DNA from: Flavilitoribacter nigricans DSM 23189 = NBRC 102662
Lineage (GTDB): Bacteria; Bacteroidota; Bacteroidia; Chitinophagales; Saprospiraceae
DNA: 64,000 nucleotides
NCBI RefSeq assembly: GCF_002646595.1
Contig: NZ_PDUD01000001.1
Span: forward strand, 310,001-374,000
Direction of reading: 5' to 3'
Shown here piece by piece: positions 35,701 through 44,644 of the stretch (the stretch's first letter is position 1; each line of letters opens with the position of its first letter). The translations under genes were made by a program, and so were the position numbers. Below the pieces are notes generated by a model, which was given only the letters and a program-made list of their open reading frames with translations, was not told the DNA's origin and ran no database searches.

Positions 35701-36906
35701 CGCGAGAAGATGGAGATCGTACTCGGCAATCTGCTATCCAATGCGTTTAAATACAGCCAGGCCGGAGACCGGATCCGGATCACCGTGAAAGAAAAGGAGC
35801 AAAGCTGCCGGATCGAGGTGAGCGATACCGGCCAGGGGATCTCGGCCGAGGAACTGGATAATATTTTCAATCGATTTTACCAGATCGCCCGTACGGAATC
35901 TTCCCAGATCATCGGTACCGGTATCGGCCTGTCGATGGTCAAAAACATCGTGGAGCTGCATCGGGGCAAGATCGAAGTGGACAGTCAACCCGGTGCGGGC
36001 AGCACATTTTCCATCTGCCTTCCCCTGGGCCGCAGTCACCTCCGTGCCGATCAGGTCATTGAGAACAAACCGCATATCGAGGGCATCACGGAATACCAGA
36101 GCCCGGCCACGCCGGCTGTTCTGTCTAATGGAAATGCCGATACTTCGACCCGTCAGAAATTACTCATCGTAGAGGATAATCCGGAGATCCGGCGGTTTAT
36201 TCATACTATTTTCCGGAAAGATTTTCAGATTGAAGAAGCGGACAACGGAGAAAGCGGCTTGGAGATCCTGAAAAATTACCAGCCTGACCTAATCGTCAGC
36301 GACATCATGATGGATCGAATGGACGGGATCACTTTTTGCGGAAAGGTAAAGGAAGATCCGGACCTGTTTCATATCCCGCTGATCCTGCTTACCGCCCGGA
36401 CCTCAAACGTATATCAGGTCGACGGACTAAGCTCCGGAGCGGATGCGTATATCACCAAACCGTTTAATGCCCAAGTACTGCGTGCCCAGGCGCAGAGTCT
36501 GTTGAGATCCCGCACCGCCCTGCGGGAGTACTACGCGGACCGGATCACCCTCGGCCCCAAAAAGATCGATATCCCTTCCGAAGAACTCATTTTCCTGGAG
36601 GAACTCATTGCGATTATCGAAGAAAAAACAGAAGCGGACGATCTCACGGCCGAAAACCTGGCGGGAGCCATGGCTATGAGCCATTCCACGCTCTACCGCA
36701 AAGTGAAAAGCTATACCGGAGAATCCATCAATTCATTTATTCGGTCTATCCGGCTGAAACAGGCTGCTCAGTTACTCACCGATTCCGAGCTCAATGTTAC
36801 CCAGGTGGCTTTCAAAGTGGGCTTTTCCGACGTCAATTATTTCGGCAAGTGTTTCAAGCAGCAATTTAAAGTAAGCCCTTCCACTTATGTAAAGAAGAAT
36901 AGTTGA
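32788..36906 (+). CDS. Hybrid two-component system regulator (HTCS) of a polysaccharide utilisation locus
   Basis: This 1372-residue one-protein sensor, kinase and regulator has a signal peptide (about 1-22), then two seven-bladed propellers built from reg_prop repeats (GYIWIATNNGLNRYDG and many WIGT repeats) to about residue 700. A Y_Y_Y domain (INYSNLQRGDYTLQIMASN) precedes a membrane helix near 811-830. The cytoplasmic part has HisKA with His868 (NITHELRTPL), HATPase (DTGQGIS near 1013, GTGIGLSM), a receiver with acceptor Asp1172 (VSDIMMDRMDG) and an AraC-type DNA-binding domain in the last ~100 residues. It should sense a glycan fragment in the periplasm and activate the susC-susD genes just downstream. 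All catalytic residues are intact. Confidence 0.95.
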   Translation: MRLFVLGFWVLLTAGYSEIFGQAEYYRSTIFHSITVNDGLAHRTAHDLVQDEDGYIWIATNNGLNRYDGRNMQTFRWDIRDTYSLPDNRINQLLLGNDRRLWIISGVGKLSWYDALGDRFINLNLKSPLGEGNLRTYLIAKDTAGQVYAMANDQHLYRLVPRPDRPHEPQLIPISFPETGTPSVNRLRVDQRNRFWVQTNSGEVYCYELREEQLELRKKFSRPTSLNLLNIDGDQIWMRENNSIFRLDLDEPALSLQPFCNLDDLVSGLNSAAQEIRQDKQGRFWIATARDGLIQIEPQGDTLKYRHFPGTSKSEEDLSNNQISNLLIDKYNVLWIGTQVGVFWTPLDQKPFYQISRSNTDERAIIDNIILSVYRDKFLWIGTRNGLSVIDTFSNAVYNYPTLPGYPDGTDYGGITCLYKDRNGSMWMGTGLGPLYEVKNIRQPDKLMFIPINRSNSNFSYQNINNILEDDFGRLWIGTTYSGLSILKNGGNSGRYEFDHLSTIPRLVISNMYKDPYENTIWVGTTTHGLLQIRLDQQRNYRTTFFQSKPGDPNSLSLNHTNPMVKTDPQTLWVGTIGGGLNKMTFLPNDSIHYQLYTTQEGLVDNTIHTLQKDSAGHLWLGGTGLSRFDPKTGTFIHYDKQDGLQSNLFIVNSTFKDRYGRLYFGGPYGLNFFSPEAVQAEKNYPDIVISRLKILNDYITVGEAINGRVLLPNALNQMHHLTIKEKENDLTLDLLAMHHAAPAKNRLRYRLQGHLNEWIDVPSMQATINYSNLQRGDYTLQIMASNGDGIWAPNVKELKITVLPYWYKTVWAYLAYGLVFILLMVLFRRNVIVQSNLRNNLKIAEVKLEKDQEVAEMKTRFFNNITHELRTPLTLIKGPVEELLTNEDIPEADQKNYHHIIHHNAGRLFNLVNRLLDFRKAETGHFKLEATEEDLIPFVRELFLSFQELARKKQITYEWAGPPTLPLYFDREKMEIVLGNLLSNAFKYSQAGDRIRITVKEKEQSCRIEVSDTGQGISAEELDNIFNRFYQIARTESSQIIGTGIGLSMVKNIVELHRGKIEVDSQPGAGSTFSICLPLGRSHLRADQVIENKPHIEGITEYQSPATPAVLSNGNADTSTRQKLLIVEDNPEIRRFIHTIFRKDFQIEEADNGESGLEILKNYQPDLIVSDIMMDRMDGITFCGKVKEDPDLFHIPLILLTARTSNVYQVDGLSSGADAYITKPFNAQVLRAQAQSLLRSRTALREYYADRITLGPKKIDIPSEELIFLEELIAIIEEKTEADDLTAENLAGAMAMSHSTLYRKVKSYTGESINSFIRSIRLKQAAQLLTDSELNVTQVAFKVGFSDVNYFGKCFKQQFKVSPSTYVKKNS

Positions 36907-37169
36907 TGTAGAAGGCAGATAATTCATTTCGGAGATGAAAAAAACTACTCTGTTGAAAAAATCGAAACTATTCACAATCAATTAAATTACAAATACTTAC
37001 GAACGTATTTCCATCCTAATCCTCATTTCTCAGCGGTCTGCTGACGAATTTACCCGGTCTTTTTGACCAATTTTTACCATCCACTCCCCCCTCTTTGCCG
37101 GCAACTTTGGGGAACACAGCAACCGGGCTCCATCTTATCCGGTTCGCCTAACTCACTAAAGCATTACTT

Positions 37170-40100
37170 ATGGAAAAGCATTACGTAAGAAAAACCGGCA
37201 GATACCTGTTACTGGGTTTCCTGCAATTGGTACTTATGGGAAATCTTTTTGCCCAACGCGAGGTAGCGGGTATCGTTACTTCCGAAGGCATACCCCTCAT
37301 CGGGGTTAACATCGTGGAAAAGGGAACCGCTAATGGAACGGTTACCGATATCGACGGAAAATACAATTTGACGGTCGACGGCGATGCCTCCGTTCTGATC
37401 TTCACTTATACCGGTTACCAGGCCCAGGAAGTTGAAGTCGGTAACCAATCCACCATCGACCTGGTCATGGCCTTCGATGCCGCCAACCTCGAAGAGGTGG
37501 TGGTGGTCGGTTTCGGCAGTAAAAAGAAAGCCCACGTGACCGGTGCGGCCTCTTCCGTGGAAATGACGGACGTACTGGCCAATCGCCCCGTGACCAACTC
37601 CATGGAGGCCCTGCAGGGGACGGTTCCCGGTCTTCAGATCACCAATAATTCCGGTCAGCCCGGCCCATCCGGCCTCGGGATCAATATTCGTGGTACGACC
37701 TCCATCAACGGAGGATCACCCCTGATCCTGCTGGATAACGTTCCGGTTACCGTAGAGGATATCAATCCCCAGGATGTAGCGTCCATTACCGTACTGAAAG
37801 ATGCGGCGGCTACGTCAATCTACGGTGCCCGGGCGGCTTTCGGGGTCGTCCTGATCACCACTAAATCCGGCGGTAAGAACCAGCCGGTGAAGTTCAATTA
37901 CTCCTCTACCTTCAGTACGAGCAGTCCGGAGGACATTCCGGAGAAAGCATCTACCTATGACTTCGTAAATGCCCTGAACGACTGGGGCGTCGATGCCTTC
38001 TGGACCGGTCAGGACATACCCAGTTGGGTAGGTTACGTAGAAGAGTACCGGAACAATCCCGGTGCCTACCCGGAAGGATACGCCGTGCAGGACGGATTGC
38101 GCTACCCACTGGCGGATACGGACCTGATCGGAGCCTGGCTGGATGATCGCGGAGTGACGCAGATCCACAACTTCAATTTCAGCGGAGGCGGTGCCAGTAC
38201 CACCTACCGCGTATCGGCGGGCTTCAGTGATGAGGACGGGATCATCGTGACCCGGAACGACAGCTACCGCAAATACAACCTGAACGCATCTCTGACCACC
38301 GAGCTGACGGACAAACTCACGGCTACTACCAACGTACTGTACCGCAATAGTGTACAGCGCGATCCGCTGGGAAGCTACAGCAATGCCATCACTTTCAACG
38401 CCTATACTCCGGCAACTGGTAATCATGTATTTGACGACGGAACGGAAGTGCCGTATTTCACACCGGCCAATATCGAGCACCTGAAAGAAGCTCCGAAGAC
38501 CCTACAGGACAACATCCGCTTATTCGGTAAGTTGAACTACAACCTGCTGCCCGGCCTGAACCTGACCGGTGAATATACCTTCCAGAAAAGCAACAACGAC
38601 CAGATCACCAGCGACAACCAGGTACTGACGGTCAACCCCGAGCGTTTCACGCTGAACGCGGTTGATCCCGTAAATACTTTTTACCGCCGTTACAACGGTA
38701 AAACGGTCTACAATGCCCTGAACCTGTACGCGAGCTACGACCTGAAACTGGGTGACCACAGCTTCGGCCTGTTGAGTGGTTTCAACCAGGAAAACAGCGA
38801 TTTCAACGGTTTCTGGGTGCGAAAAACCAACCTGATCAATGTCGATCTACCTTCCATTTCCGGCGCCTCCGGAACGGTGACGGGCGATGATTCCTTCGGC
38901 CAGTGGTCGGTACGGGGTTTCTTCGGCCGGTTCAACTACAACTATAAGGAGAAGTACTTCCTGGAGGCCAACGGTCGCTACGACGGTTCTTCGCGTTTCC
39001 CGGACGGCAATCGTTTCGGTTTCTTCCCGTCATTTTCTGCCGGCTGGCACATCGGCCGGGAAGCGATCCTGCAAAACATTTCTTTCCTGTCCGATCTGAA
39101 ACTGAGAGCTTCCTGGGGTGAGATCGGCAACCAGGATACTCCTTCTCTGTATCCGGCGGTACCGGGTATGCCGATCCAGAACGCCAGTTGGCTCGATGAG
39201 TCCAGCGGGGTACCCTACGTAACGCTCGGTATCCCAAGCCTGGTGAGTTCTTCTTTCACCTGGGAGCGGGTTCGGACCCTGAACTTTGGGGTGGACGCCG
39301 TATTTTTCAAGGGGCGCCTGACCACCGCGCTGGATATCTTCAAACGCGAAACGATCGGGATGTTGATCCCGGGTGCAGAACTACCCGCCGTGCTCGGAGC
39401 CAGCGCTCCTACGCAAAATGCCGCCGACCTGGAATCGAAAGGCTGGGAACTCGGCCTGAGCTGGAACGACCGCAAGGGCGCTTTCTCCTACAATATCGGC
39501 GTTTCACTGTCGGATAACCGCAGCTTCATCACCAAGTTTGATAATCCGGCCGGACTACTCAGTCAGTACTTTGTCGGTCAGGAACTCGGCAGCATCTGGG
39601 GATACGTTTCCGACGGCTACTACACGGAAGCCGATTTTGTAGAAGGCACGCTGAATGACGACCTGATGGGCGGTACGCTCAACGACGGTATCCCCACCTG
39701 GGAAGGCCGCAATCAAAACCCGGGAGACATCAAATACGTGGATCAGAACGGAGACGGGATCATCAACGACGGTAACAATACCCTGGACGATCCGGGTGAC
39801 CGGGTGATCATTGGAAACAACAACCGCCGTTATCAGTACGGGATCTTCGGGAATTTTTCTTTCAAAAATATCGACCTGGCCGTGCTGGTCAACGGTGTGG
39901 GCAAAAGAGATCTTTACCAGAACAACAACGTGCGCTTCCCATACACCGACGAATTCAAGGTCGTCTACATCTCTCAACTGGACTACTGGACACCGGACAA
40001 CCGCAATGCCTACTTCCCCCGGAACTATTCTCTCGGAGGCGTCAACTACGGCATCAACCGCACAACGCAGACTAAATACCTGCTGGACGGCGCTTATCTC

Positions 40101-40313
40101 CGGGTGAAAAACATCACGCTGGGCTATACCCTGCCGCAGCAGTTGCTGAGCCGCATTGGCATCGACCGGCTGCGCGTCTACGTTGCGGGTGAAAACGTAC
40201 TGGATTTCAATGACTATCCGGACGGTATCAACACCGAATTGCAGAATAAATCCCAGGGAGCGACCTATCCATATATGCGAAGCTTTTCCGCGGGGGTAAA
40301 CCTGACTTTCTAA
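37170..40313 (+). CDS. SusC/RagA-type TonB-dependent glycan transporter
   Basis: This 1047-residue outer-membrane beta-barrel imports oligosaccharides with TonB energy. It has a signal peptide ending NLFAQ, a carboxypeptidase-regulatory-like domain at about 30-105 (GIVTSEGIPLIGVNIVEKGT), the SusC signature LEEVVVVGFGSKKK, the plug (ALQGTVPGLQITNNSGQPG, LILLDNVPV, SITVLKDAAATSIYGARAA), then barrel strands ending in a hydrophobic residue-Phe (GVNLTF), as needed for BAM insertion. It is paired with the SusD gene 34 bp downstream. The substrate is inferred from the following sulfatases and GH109 to be a sulfated amino-sugar glycan. Confidence 0.95.
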   Translation: MEKHYVRKTGRYLLLGFLQLVLMGNLFAQREVAGIVTSEGIPLIGVNIVEKGTANGTVTDIDGKYNLTVDGDASVLIFTYTGYQAQEVEVGNQSTIDLVMAFDAANLEEVVVVGFGSKKKAHVTGAASSVEMTDVLANRPVTNSMEALQGTVPGLQITNNSGQPGPSGLGINIRGTTSINGGSPLILLDNVPVTVEDINPQDVASITVLKDAAATSIYGARAAFGVVLITTKSGGKNQPVKFNYSSTFSTSSPEDIPEKASTYDFVNALNDWGVDAFWTGQDIPSWVGYVEEYRNNPGAYPEGYAVQDGLRYPLADTDLIGAWLDDRGVTQIHNFNFSGGGASTTYRVSAGFSDEDGIIVTRNDSYRKYNLNASLTTELTDKLTATTNVLYRNSVQRDPLGSYSNAITFNAYTPATGNHVFDDGTEVPYFTPANIEHLKEAPKTLQDNIRLFGKLNYNLLPGLNLTGEYTFQKSNNDQITSDNQVLTVNPERFTLNAVDPVNTFYRRYNGKTVYNALNLYASYDLKLGDHSFGLLSGFNQENSDFNGFWVRKTNLINVDLPSISGASGTVTGDDSFGQWSVRGFFGRFNYNYKEKYFLEANGRYDGSSRFPDGNRFGFFPSFSAGWHIGREAILQNISFLSDLKLRASWGEIGNQDTPSLYPAVPGMPIQNASWLDESSGVPYVTLGIPSLVSSSFTWERVRTLNFGVDAVFFKGRLTTALDIFKRETIGMLIPGAELPAVLGASAPTQNAADLESKGWELGLSWNDRKGAFSYNIGVSLSDNRSFITKFDNPAGLLSQYFVGQELGSIWGYVSDGYYTEADFVEGTLNDDLMGGTLNDGIPTWEGRNQNPGDIKYVDQNGDGIINDGNNTLDDPGDRVIIGNNNRRYQYGIFGNFSFKNIDLAVLVNGVGKRDLYQNNNVRFPYTDEFKVVYISQLDYWTPDNRNAYFPRNYSLGGVNYGINRTTQTKYLLDGAYLRVKNITLGYTLPQQLLSRIGIDRLRVYVAGENVLDFNDYPDGINTELQNKSQGATYPYMRSFSAGVNLTF

Positions 40314-40347
40314 GTTGATAGAGAAGAGAGACCATTTAATTTAAAAA

Positions 40348-42132
40348 ATGAATGCAATGAAAAATATAAAATACTTTATCGGCAGCTTGCTGTTCTTCGT
40401 GGTTGCCTGCGATGAAGCATATCTGGAAAAACTGCCGCAGGATCAGCTGACGGTAGGCACAGCCTTTACCTCAAGCGCCAATTTCGAGACTTACGCCTGG
40501 GGTTTGTACAATACCTTGCCCGGCTATCAGGATTTTACCCCGCTCAACCGGGAGCGGGGAAGTGACCTGCTGGTCGATAACAGCGGTACACAGGGAGACG
40601 CCCTGCTCTGGCAGCGCAAGATCGTTCCTTCCTCCTCCGGACTTTGGGACAACGCTTTTGCCAACATTCGTCGGGTCAATCTAATGCTCGACAATATCGA
40701 CAACAGCGACATGAACGATGATGACAAAGCCCACTGGCGGGCGGTAGGCTATTTTTTCCGGGCCTATGAATACGTGGAACTGATCGCCAATTACGGCGCG
40801 GTGCCCTGGGTAGACCGGGTACTGACCGAAGCGGACGAAGAAGCCCTTTACGGCTCCCGTACGCCGCGGGACGAAGTGGCTCAGAATGTACTTGAGGATC
40901 TGAAATGGGCCGAAGAAAACATCAAAGCCGAAGGGAACGGACCGAATACCGTGAATACGGATGTGGTACGGGCGTTGATCTCCCGCTTTGGGCTCTACGA
41001 AGGCACCTGGCGCAAGTACCACAGCCTGGGCGGCGAGCAACAGTACCTGCAGGCCAGCGCCGATGCCAGTGCCCTGCTGATCGCTGACCACCCTAATCTG
41101 CACGCCAGCTACGATGAGGTGTTCAACAGCGAGACCCTGGCCGGCACGGACGGTGTACTGCTTTACAAAGCCTACGAATTCGGTATTTTGAACGGGCGCT
41201 GGTCCCATTACAATCGCAGTTCTATCGGTCACGATGACCTGACCAAGAAAGCGGTTGATCAATACCTGTGCCTGGACGGCCAGACGATCCACACCAGCCC
41301 GCTTTTTGACGGGGAGCAAGATCCTTACGATGAGTTCCGCAACCGGGATTATCGGCTGTATTTCAATACGCCGCCACCTTTCCGGGTGGATACAGACGGT
41401 AAGAACCAGGAAACCTGGAAATTCGACGCCGACCCGAAACACCGGGAATACATTGACCTGATGGCGACCTTATCCGACGATGAACACAAAACACTACCAA
41501 CTATGAACTGGAGAGGTTTGATCGTGCGAACCTCTCCCCATTTTAGAAAATTCAACGAAGGCCACGGTTACAATGTCACTTATAGCGGCTATGCGTTTTA
41601 TAAATTTTCGAACAAGATCAGTCGCCTGCAAAACCGCGACTCCCACGACAAACCTATCTTCCGGATGGGCGAAGTACTGCTGAACTACGCCGAAGCAATG
41701 TTCGAACTGGGGCAGTTCAACCAGGAGATCGCCGATCAGACCGTCAATAAACTCCGGGCCCGCGGCAACGTAGCGCCGCTGGATCTGGCCAATATGATCG
41801 AAGATCCCACGCGGGATGCCGATGTAGATCCGGCACTCTGGGAAATCCGCCGGGAACGGGGCATCGAATTCCTCGGAGAAGGTCTCGGCCGCGTATTCGA
41901 CATCAAGCGCTGGAAAAAACTGGTGGAATACGGTGCCGAAGAGAAACTCGGTCGCTGGGTGAAAAACGCCGACTACGGAAACAAACTTCCGATCCAGGAC
42001 GGTGCCGAAGAAGGTTATGTCTCTCCCTGGGGACCTCCTCCCGGTGTACCCGACTACTACTACCTGGAGCCGATCCCATCGGATCAGATCGTACTCAACC
42101 CGCAACTGGAACAAAATCCGGGATGGCGGTAA
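40348..42132 (+). CDS. SusD/RagB-type surface glycan-binding lipoprotein
   Basis: 594 residues. The lipobox VVAC has Cys near residue 21 and is followed by acidic residues (DEAYLEKL), the lipoprotein export signal for surface display. The body has SusD features: GLYNTLPGYQDF, NIRRVNLMLDNID, HWRAVGYFFRAYEYVELIANYGAVPWVDRVL with TPR-like helices, FRMGEVLLNYAEAMFELGQFN, and the C-terminal IRRERGIEFLGEGLGRVFDIKRW. It caps SusC to deliver ligand. An alternative ATG three codons in (MKNIKYF) is possible. A strong hairpin follows the stop. Confidence 0.95.
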   Translation: MNAMKNIKYFIGSLLFFVVACDEAYLEKLPQDQLTVGTAFTSSANFETYAWGLYNTLPGYQDFTPLNRERGSDLLVDNSGTQGDALLWQRKIVPSSSGLWDNAFANIRRVNLMLDNIDNSDMNDDDKAHWRAVGYFFRAYEYVELIANYGAVPWVDRVLTEADEEALYGSRTPRDEVAQNVLEDLKWAEENIKAEGNGPNTVNTDVVRALISRFGLYEGTWRKYHSLGGEQQYLQASADASALLIADHPNLHASYDEVFNSETLAGTDGVLLYKAYEFGILNGRWSHYNRSSIGHDDLTKKAVDQYLCLDGQTIHTSPLFDGEQDPYDEFRNRDYRLYFNTPPPFRVDTDGKNQETWKFDADPKHREYIDLMATLSDDEHKTLPTMNWRGLIVRTSPHFRKFNEGHGYNVTYSGYAFYKFSNKISRLQNRDSHDKPIFRMGEVLLNYAEAMFELGQFNQEIADQTVNKLRARGNVAPLDLANMIEDPTRDADVDPALWEIRRERGIEFLGEGLGRVFDIKRWKKLVEYGAEEKLGRWVKNADYGNKLPIQDGAEEGYVSPWGPPPGVPDYYYLEPIPSDQIVLNPQLEQNPGWR

Positions 42133-42153
42133 GCAACAAAGCCGGCAAGATGA

Positions 42154-42199
42154 GGGATGAGCAATAGTCCGCCCCCGGGGAATACCCATTGCTCATCCC
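42154..42199 (+). terminator. Perfect 12-bp hairpin after susD
   Basis: GGGATGAGCAAT (42154-42165) pairs with ATTGCTCATCCC (42188-42199), 21 bp past the susD stop. No U-run follows, so it may be an RNA-stabilising 3' structure and not an efficient terminator. Confidence 0.5.
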
Positions 42200-42622
42200 G
42201 CCCTGGGCTCCGGCCGCTCAAAAAAAACGGGCGAAATGGAGCGCAAACACTATAGATTTGTTACATTCCGAAACCAATACCGTAGATGTACTCCAAATGG
42301 AAGCGAGCGAACTGGGAAGAGTGGATACTGGTGGTTTTTATTACCATTCTCTTTATGTGGAGTATTTACTTATTGGTCGGATAGCTTATGAATTTTAGTT
42401 TCATATATTATAGTACAGAAATGTTCGACCTCTCCACTTACCGGGAGGTTGAGCATTTCATTTCACGTAAGTTGGGTTGTAAAGCGTAGTCAGGTACAAG
42501 GGAGTATGAATGCGGCGGATACCACCGGACGGGCACTTGCTGCTGTCTGTAATATCCGTTTCTCTTCCCGCTTCTTTTACGCTCTGCCGGGTTGCACCGC
42601 AACTTAGAGTAATCAACTGAAA
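42200..42622. other. Intergenic gap between susD and the sulfatase operon
   Basis: It holds TAGATTTG at 42253-42260, a perfect TAnnTTTG box without a clear upstream TTTG. A hairpin follows at 42421-42456 (12 pairs including two G-U wobbles, AT-rich flank), probably a terminator. The 69-codon frame at 42189-42398 lacks protein-like features. A separate promoter for the sulfatase genes is likely, but not pinned down. Confidence 0.4.
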
Positions 42623-44617
42623 ATGAAAAAAACGTTTAACCAACTATTAGCACTGGCCCTGCTACTAAGCTCCTGTAATACCTCAGATCCGGATGCGGCT
42701 TCGAACCAGGCCGGCCATTCGGACCAGCCGAATATTATTTACATCCTGGCGGACGATCTGGGGTACGGGGAGTTGGGTGTATACGGTCAGGAACTGATCG
42801 AAACACCGAACCTGGATGCCCTCGCGGCCAACGGTATGATCTTTACCCAGCACTACAGCGGCGCTCCGGTATGTGCGCCGGCCCGCTGCGTCCTGATGAC
42901 CGGGCAACACGGCGGTCACGCCTACGTTCGCGGCAACGACGAATGGGGTGAAAGAGGAAAGGTCTGGGATTACCAGGCCATGTTTGACAATCCCTTCCTG
43001 GAAGGCCAGCGGCCGTTACCGGACAGCATTGTCACCGTTGCCGAATTACTGCAGTCCGGAGGTTATACCACCGGGGCCGTAGGTAAATGGGGTCTCGGAG
43101 CGCCCACTACCGAAGGCGTACCCAACCGGCAGGGTTTTGACTTTTTCTACGGTTACAATTGCCAGCGCCAGGCGCATACCTTCTACCCCATGCACCTCTG
43201 GAAAAACGAGGAACGCGATCTTCTGGATAATAAATTTGTGGAACTGCACGCCGACTTACCGGAAGGTGCCGATCCTAACGACCCGGCCAGCTATGCGGAT
43301 TTTCAATTGAACGATTACGCGCCGGACCTCATTCAAAAGGAAGCGCTGCAATTTATCGAAGACAGCCAGGATGCTCCTTTCTTCCTCTACTATGCATCCA
43401 TTATTCCCCATTTGCCCCTGCAGGCTCCGCAGGAATGGGTAGAAAAATACCAGGAAAAACTGGGAACGGAAGAGCCTTTTACCGGCAGCAGCTATTTCCC
43501 CAACCGGACACCCCGGGCTACCTACGCGGCCATGATCGCCTACCTGGACTATCAGGTCGGTGAACTGATCGAAAAACTAAAAGCGCTGGGTGAATACGAA
43601 AATACCCTGATCATCTTCTCCAGTGATAATGGCCCAACCTACGTGGGCGGTGTGGACGCCGACCTCTTCAACAGTGCCGGTCCTTTCCGCGAAGGTTATG
43701 GATTCACCAAGGGATTTGTGCACGAAGGCGGCATTCGGGTGCCGATGATCGCCAGTTGGCCCGGGCATATTCAGCCCGGTAGCAGCACGGAGCACATCTC
43801 GGCCTTTTACGATGTGCTTCCCACGCTTTGTGAAGTAGCCGGCGTGTCAACACCGGAAAAAACGGACGGCATCAGCTTTCTGCCGACCCTGCTCGGCCAG
43901 GATCAAAAAGAGCACGATTACCTCTATTGGGAATTCCCTTCTTACACCGGGCAACAGGCCGTTCGCATGGGTAAATGGAAAGGCATCCGCACCGGTATCC
44001 TGAACGGGAAAGTGGAACTGGAACTTTACGATCTTTCCACCGATCCGACCGAAGAGAATAATGTCGTGGAAGCGTTTCCGGAAGTGGCGGCCCAGATCAA
44101 ACAGATCATGAGCGACGCCCATACCCAGGCGCCGCTGGACCGGTTCAAAATGGAAGAACTGGGGGATGTGAAAACCGCTTATCTGGAAGCCCGTTCCCGC
44201 GTGGAAGAGCGGCTGGATGCACCCCAGAAATGGAATCTGGAAGAAGGCTATTTCGTACTCAATAACCGCACCGGACTACGGGGCCTGGAAAACGCTCCGG
44301 GTGCGATAGAAAAGCTCCAGCAGCAGCTGAAACAGACCGGCGGTTACGAGCTCCAGGCCATCAATAAGGATCGGAACAATACCATCGTATTCTCGAAAGA
44401 CAGTAAGTTAGGGGCCGGGAACTACCGTCTCCATTCCAGTCGGGAAAATATCGAGATCACGGCCGGTGATGAAAACGGTTTTCAGCAGGCGATCCAAACC
44501 CTGATGAAGATCATGGATGATAAGATCTGGCAGCAGGAAGAAATGCACAATCCGACCTGGACCGTGGCCGCCGTAGACATTACGGGATCAACGGCGGTTT
44601 CCAATTCTTCGCTCTGA
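42623..44617 (+). CDS. Sulfatase lipoprotein with C-terminal GH20b-like domain
   Basis: 664 residues. The lipobox LSSC has Cys at 18. The catalytic domain covers about 35-510 and has metal site DDLGYG and the formylglycine signature CAPAR with Cys84 as the residue modified to formylglycine; GKWGLG follows, typical of S1 sulfatases. Ser/Cys type: Cys, so a formylglycine-generating enzyme is required. The last ~130 residues (NIEITAGDENGFQQAIQTLMKIM and before) match the pattern of the N-terminal beta/alpha domain (GH20b) of beta-N-acetylhexosaminidases, here without the catalytic barrel. This fusion suggests recognition of amino-sugar glycans. It lies 27 bp upstream of the GH109 gene. Confidence 0.85.
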   Translation: MKKTFNQLLALALLLSSCNTSDPDAASNQAGHSDQPNIIYILADDLGYGELGVYGQELIETPNLDALAANGMIFTQHYSGAPVCAPARCVLMTGQHGGHAYVRGNDEWGERGKVWDYQAMFDNPFLEGQRPLPDSIVTVAELLQSGGYTTGAVGKWGLGAPTTEGVPNRQGFDFFYGYNCQRQAHTFYPMHLWKNEERDLLDNKFVELHADLPEGADPNDPASYADFQLNDYAPDLIQKEALQFIEDSQDAPFFLYYASIIPHLPLQAPQEWVEKYQEKLGTEEPFTGSSYFPNRTPRATYAAMIAYLDYQVGELIEKLKALGEYENTLIIFSSDNGPTYVGGVDADLFNSAGPFREGYGFTKGFVHEGGIRVPMIASWPGHIQPGSSTEHISAFYDVLPTLCEVAGVSTPEKTDGISFLPTLLGQDQKEHDYLYWEFPSYTGQQAVRMGKWKGIRTGILNGKVELELYDLSTDPTEENNVVEAFPEVAAQIKQIMSDAHTQAPLDRFKMEELGDVKTAYLEARSRVEERLDAPQKWNLEEGYFVLNNRTGLRGLENAPGAIEKLQQQLKQTGGYELQAINKDRNNTIVFSKDSKLGAGNYRLHSSRENIEITAGDENGFQQAIQTLMKIMDDKIWQQEEMHNPTWTVAAVDITGSTAVSNSSL

Positions 44618-44644
44618 CCTACAGCAAGCTAAAAATCAGTAATT

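Noticed and set aside
36907-37169. Copy of the HTCS inverted repeat as an operator for susC
   Set aside because: Only a 9-base match (GAGATGAAA) to one arm was found near 36931; too short to claim.
42189-42398. 69-codon ORF in the susD-sulfatase gap
   Set aside because: It begins inside a hairpin arm and its translation has no recognisable features.
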